A DNA stretch of 10,957 bases from Archangium sp. (GTDB lineage Bacteria > Myxococcota > Myxococcia > Myxococcales > Myxococcaceae): positions 1 through 10,957 of the forward strand of contig JAEUJR010001097.1 of the NCBI GenBank assembly GCA_016793585.1, written 5' to 3'. Below are positions 6,657 through 10,957 of the stretch, piece after piece (position 1 is the stretch's first letter; the number at the start of each line of letters is the position of its first letter). The notes below the pieces were generated by a model, which was not told where the DNA came from, made no database searches, and saw only the letters and a list, made by a program, of their open reading frames with translations. The position numbers and the translations under genes were made by a program.

Positions 6657-7137
6657 GGGCCACCCAGTTCGACACGAGCGTGCACTGCATCGTCCACCCA
6701 CCGTCGTTGTCCGCGAACGCGCGGGCACGGCGATCGGCTGGCAGCCTCGAGAACCCCGACTCCGTGATGGTCAGCTCGACGCCCTCGGCCACTTCCCGCA
6801 GCGAGAACGTCACCAGCGTCATCGGGGCCGTCGTCGCGAGCTCGTCGGCGCGCAGCTCGTAGGGGTGCCAGCGAAAGGCGAAGCGGGTCGGCGGCTCCAT
6901 CGCCTCGATCACGATCACCATCGGCTTGCCGACGAACGGCGCCTGCAGCGAGGCCACATGCGCATCGGCCTTCGTCTGCTGAATGGTGCCTTGCACCGCG
7001 GCGCCGACGAGGAACGGGCTGTCGAACGAGGCGCCGAACCACGAGCCGAACTCACGCGCATCGCTCAACGCACGCCACACCCGCGCGAGCGTCGCCTTCA
7101 GCATCACCGTCTTCCGAAGCTCGTCTGTGTTCGCCAT
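6649..7137 (-). CDS. SRPBCC (AHSA1-like) domain protein
   Basis: This is a 162-aa START/Bet v1-type fold, which forms a cavity for hydrophobic ligands. Family signs are the N-terminal strand and helix ELRKTVMLKATLARVWRALSD at 6-26 followed by EFGSWFG at 29-35. RFAFRWHPYE is the strand block near 85-95, and the C-terminal helix includes GGWTMQCTLVSNW. The family includes activators of Hsp90 ATPase and small-molecule binders; the ligand here is unknown. ATG 7137 is chosen over the in-frame TTG at 7143 because AGGAGG lies 6 nt upstream. It is the first gene of its transcript, after the terminator at 7181-7205, and the ArsR gene follows with overlap. ArsR-SRPBCC pairs usually have the regulator first; here the order is reversed. 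Confidence 0.9.
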   Translation of the reverse strand: MANTDELRKTVMLKATLARVWRALSDAREFGSWFGASFDSPFLVGAAVQGTIQQTKADAHVASLQAPFVGKPMVIVIEAMEPPTRFAFRWHPYELRADELATTAPMTLVTFSLREVAEGVELTITESGFSRLPADRRARAFADNDGGWTMQCTLVSNWVARG

Positions 7138-7143
7138 GAGCAA

Positions 7144-7149
7144 CCTCCT
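7144..7149 (-). promoter_or_regulatory. Shine-Dalgarno site of the SRPBCC gene
   Basis: AGGAGG on the minus strand, 6 nt before ATG 7137. It fixes that start; the in-frame TTG at 7143 touches the site and cannot use it. The 31 nt upstream, between this and the terminator, must hold the promoter, but no convincing -35/-10 pair was seen. Confidence 0.75.
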
Positions 7150-7180
7150 GGTTGCCCATCAGCCAAGACGAGTCAGCCAC

Positions 7181-7205
7181 GAAAAGCAACCCTACGGTTG
7201 CTCTT
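7181..7205 (-). terminator. Rho-independent terminator of the receiver/TPR transcript
   Basis: On the minus strand AGCAACC pairs perfectly with GGTTGCT around the loop GTAG. The pairing extends through AAG/TTT (one G-U) to about 10 bp and runs into TTTTC. It begins directly after the TGA of the TPR segment (7205-7207). This placement indicates that transcription of the large gene continues through the TPR segment to this point. Confidence 0.75.
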
Positions 7206-7531
7206 CAGGGAATCGCCTGGAGCGCCTGCCGCACCTCTTCGGCCTGCGAGCCCTTGGGGTTGAGCTCGAGGAACTTGCGGTAGGGCGCCTTCGCTTCGCC
7301 ATCACGGCCGAGGTTCTGCAGCGCGATGCCAAGCGCCAGCCAGGCCCGGGCGTTCGCGGGGTCGGCCTTCGTCGACTCCTTCAGATGGGGAATCGCCTCT
7401 TTGAAGCCGGTCTCGGAGAAGACGAGGCTGATGCCCAGGCCCGTGCGCGCGGCGACATCGGTCGGGCGATCCTTCACGGCCTTGCGATACAGCCCCACGG
7501 CCTTGCCCCACTTCTCGCCGACGATGGCGGC
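7205..7531 (-). pseudogene. C-terminal TPR segment cut from the receiver/DUF4388 gene by an in-frame TAG
   Basis: This segment is in the same frame as the upstream 875-aa gene and follows its TAG without any gap. It encodes 108 residues: a first TPR half, AAIVGEKWGKAVGLYRKAV, then two nearly complete TPRs (GISLVFSETGFKEAIPHLKE and AWLALGIALQNLGRDGEA with following helices). The residues just before the TAG ([10 protein letters not shown]) lead naturally into the first TPR helix, where Tyr is common. So the TAG most likely replaced a sense codon such as TAC or TAT, or is a sequencing error. There is no ATG; the first possible start is GTG at 7498, with a poor ribosome site and in the middle of a helix, so separate translation is unlikely. 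Readthrough would restore an unbroken protein of 984 residues from ATG 10159. Confidence 0.7.
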
Positions 7532-10159
<2,628 letters not shown>

Positions 10160-10191
10160 CCCTTTCGGCCGCCACGAGAAAAAGTCGCGGA

Positions 10192-10220
10192 ATGTTTGGC
10201 CTTGCACGGGGGAGTGTCAA
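10192..10220 (-). promoter_or_regulatory. Candidate promoter of the receiver/DUF4388 gene
   Basis: A perfect TTGACA lies at 10220-10215 on the minus strand. After 17 nt comes AAACAT (3 of 6 matches to the -10). Transcription would start near 10184, about 25 nt before ATG 10159, which rules out the upstream GTG 10207. The -10 is weak, so the call rests mainly on the -35 and the location. Confidence 0.4.
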
Positions 10221-10230
10221 CGTTTCCAAT
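10202..10230 (+). promoter_or_regulatory. Candidate promoter of the PilZ gene, possibly leaderless
   Basis: TTGCAC at 10202-10207 (4 of 6), 17 nt, then TCCAAT at 10225-10230 (4 of 6). Seven nt later comes A10238 of the second in-frame ATG. The geometry matches that of the 2386-2414 promoter, but the hexamers are weaker. It overlaps the opposing receiver-gene promoter. Confidence 0.3.
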
Positions 10231-10237
10231 GCTGATC

Positions 10238-10564
10238 ATGAGCGCGGATCAGCGACGCTTCGAGCGAAAGAGCCTGAGCGTGCAGTTTCATGCCCGTGAC
10301 GCGCAGGGCGTCGGGCAGCTGTTCTTCGAGAGCGCAGACCTGTCGACGGGCGGCACGTTCTTGAAGAGCGACCTGTTGCTCGAGTCGGGAGAGTCGCTCT
10401 CGGTCGAGTTCCAGGTGCTGCAGGGCCGGGTGATTCGGGCGCAGGCACGGGTCGCGTGGGTGCGGCGCTTCCCCTCCCCGACCGAGTCGGCGGGCATGGG
10501 CGTCGAGTTCATCTCGATGCCCGAGAGCGATCAGGAAGCGCTCGAGACCTTCCTCACGGCGTGA
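10238..10564 (+). CDS. PilZ-domain protein, putative cyclic-di-GMP effector
   Basis: This is a 108-aa single-domain protein. The two c-di-GMP-binding motifs are complete: RRFER at 6-10 (RxxxR), and DLSTGG at 34-39 (D/NxSxxG). Beta strands follow (LSVEFQVLQGRVIRAQARVAWVRR) and then the closing GMGVEF and a C-terminal helix. It resembles the small PilZ proteins frequent in myxobacteria (TIGR02266-like), which are thought to bind c-di-GMP and act through partners. The start may be ATG 10238 or ATG 10229 (three residues longer); no clear Shine-Dalgarno lies before either. 10238 fits the promoter spacing and puts MSADQ directly before the Arg motif. It is divergent from the receiver gene, and its stop abuts that of the convergent TPR gene. 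Confidence 0.9.
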   Translation: MSADQRRFERKSLSVQFHARDAQGVGQLFFESADLSTGGTFLKSDLLLESGESLSVEFQVLQGRVIRAQARVAWVRRFPSPTESAGMGVEFISMPESDQEALETFLTA

Positions 10565-10957
10565 TCAACCGAAGATGCCGCCGCCCTTCTTGCCGGCATC
10601 CTTCTCTTTCTTCCGGCGCATCTCGATGAGGCGCAGCTCCTGGCTGGCCTCGAGGTGGCGCGGGTTGACGCGTACGGCCTCACGGAAGTGCTTCTCGGCG
10701 CGCTCCATGTCGCCCTCGACGCGGGCGATGACCCCAAGCTGGTAGTGCGCGCGATCGCACGCAGGGTCGATGGTGAGCGCCTTCTGCATCAGGGCGCGAG
10801 CGTTGGCGGACTCGGCCTTGCGCGTCGGGTCCATGTAGATGGCCCAGGCCTGCGCGGCGAGCGAGGCGGCCCCCTTGTCGAGGAGGTGCGCGCGGGCGAA
10901 GTGCTCGTCTGCCTGCTTGTAGTCGCGCTTCTTGAAATAGACCTCGCCCATCTTGAA
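10565..10957 (-). CDS. Tetratricopeptide-repeat protein, C-terminal part (5' end beyond window)
   Basis: 130 residues are visible, and the frame is open to the right edge, so the start lies outside. TPR helices are recognisable: YFKKRDYKQADEHFARAHLLD, then ANARALMQKALTIDPACDRAHYQLGVIARVEGDMERAEKHFREAVRVNPRHLEA. These are about three repeats with the usual G, A and P positions. The tail is charged and then Gly-rich (KKEKDAGKKGGGIFG). TPRs bind partner proteins. In myxobacteria such C-termini often follow DUF4388 or J-domains, so the missing part may hold one of these; that is inference. Its TGA directly abuts the TGA of the PilZ gene on the other strand. Confidence 0.85.
   Translation of the reverse strand, partial: FKMGEVYFKKRDYKQADEHFARAHLLDKGAASLAAQAWAIYMDPTRKAESANARALMQKALTIDPACDRAHYQLGVIARVEGDMERAEKHFREAVRVNPRHLEASQELRLIEMRRKKEKDAGKKGGGIFG

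Overview
This window is high-GC DNA (mostly 65-70 %, by hand counts of sample lines) from a deltaproteobacterium-type organism, most likely a myxobacterium (Myxococcota). The grounds are: a DUF4388 (PATAN) receiver protein with a long Pro/Ala-rich linker and Asp-Ala-Gly repeats; a small stand-alone PilZ protein of the type common in myxobacteria; a TPR protein with a Lys/Gly-rich tail; and a deoxynucleoside kinase next to panB. No rRNA, tRNA, CRISPR array, IS element or phage gene is visible.

Layout from left to right. (1) 1-1438, minus strand: a deoxynucleoside kinase followed by panB, which runs off the left edge. (2) 1563-3663, plus strand: an unrecognised 236-aa protein, then a tight unit of an 87-aa protein, a 54-aa protein and a class I methyltransferase. 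The 87-aa gene has a promoter placed so that its mRNA would start at the ATG. (3) 3660-7137, minus strand, in transcription order: an SRPBCC (AHSA1-like) protein, an ArsR-type regulator, tsaD, rsmA and a PIN-domain gene of lower GC. Gene junctions here are very tight, with two 8-nt start/stop overlaps. (4) 7205-10159, minus strand: a large signalling protein with a receiver domain whose phosphoacceptor Asp is Glu, then DUF4388, a Pro-rich linker, one membrane helix, a DAG-repeat tail and TPRs. An in-frame TAG at 7532-7534 cuts off the TPR part. An intrinsic hairpin terminator lies directly after the TPR stop. (5) 10238-10957: a PilZ protein divergent from the receiver gene, converging on the 3' end of a TPR protein that leaves the right edge.

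How the genes work together: tsaD (t6A tRNA modification) and rsmA (16S rRNA dimethylation) form a translation-related housekeeping pair. The kinase and panB are nucleotide-salvage and pantothenate metabolism genes. SRPBCC-ArsR is a self-contained regulatory pair. The receiver/DUF4388/TPR protein, the PilZ protein and the terminal TPR protein look like a small signalling neighbourhood; a link to cyclic-di-GMP is inference from the PilZ motifs. No complete, clearly new multi-gene system is evident. The points most worth a second look are the amber codon in the receiver/TPR gene, its Asp-to-Glu receiver, the leaderless three-gene unit of unknown function, and the low-GC PIN gene.
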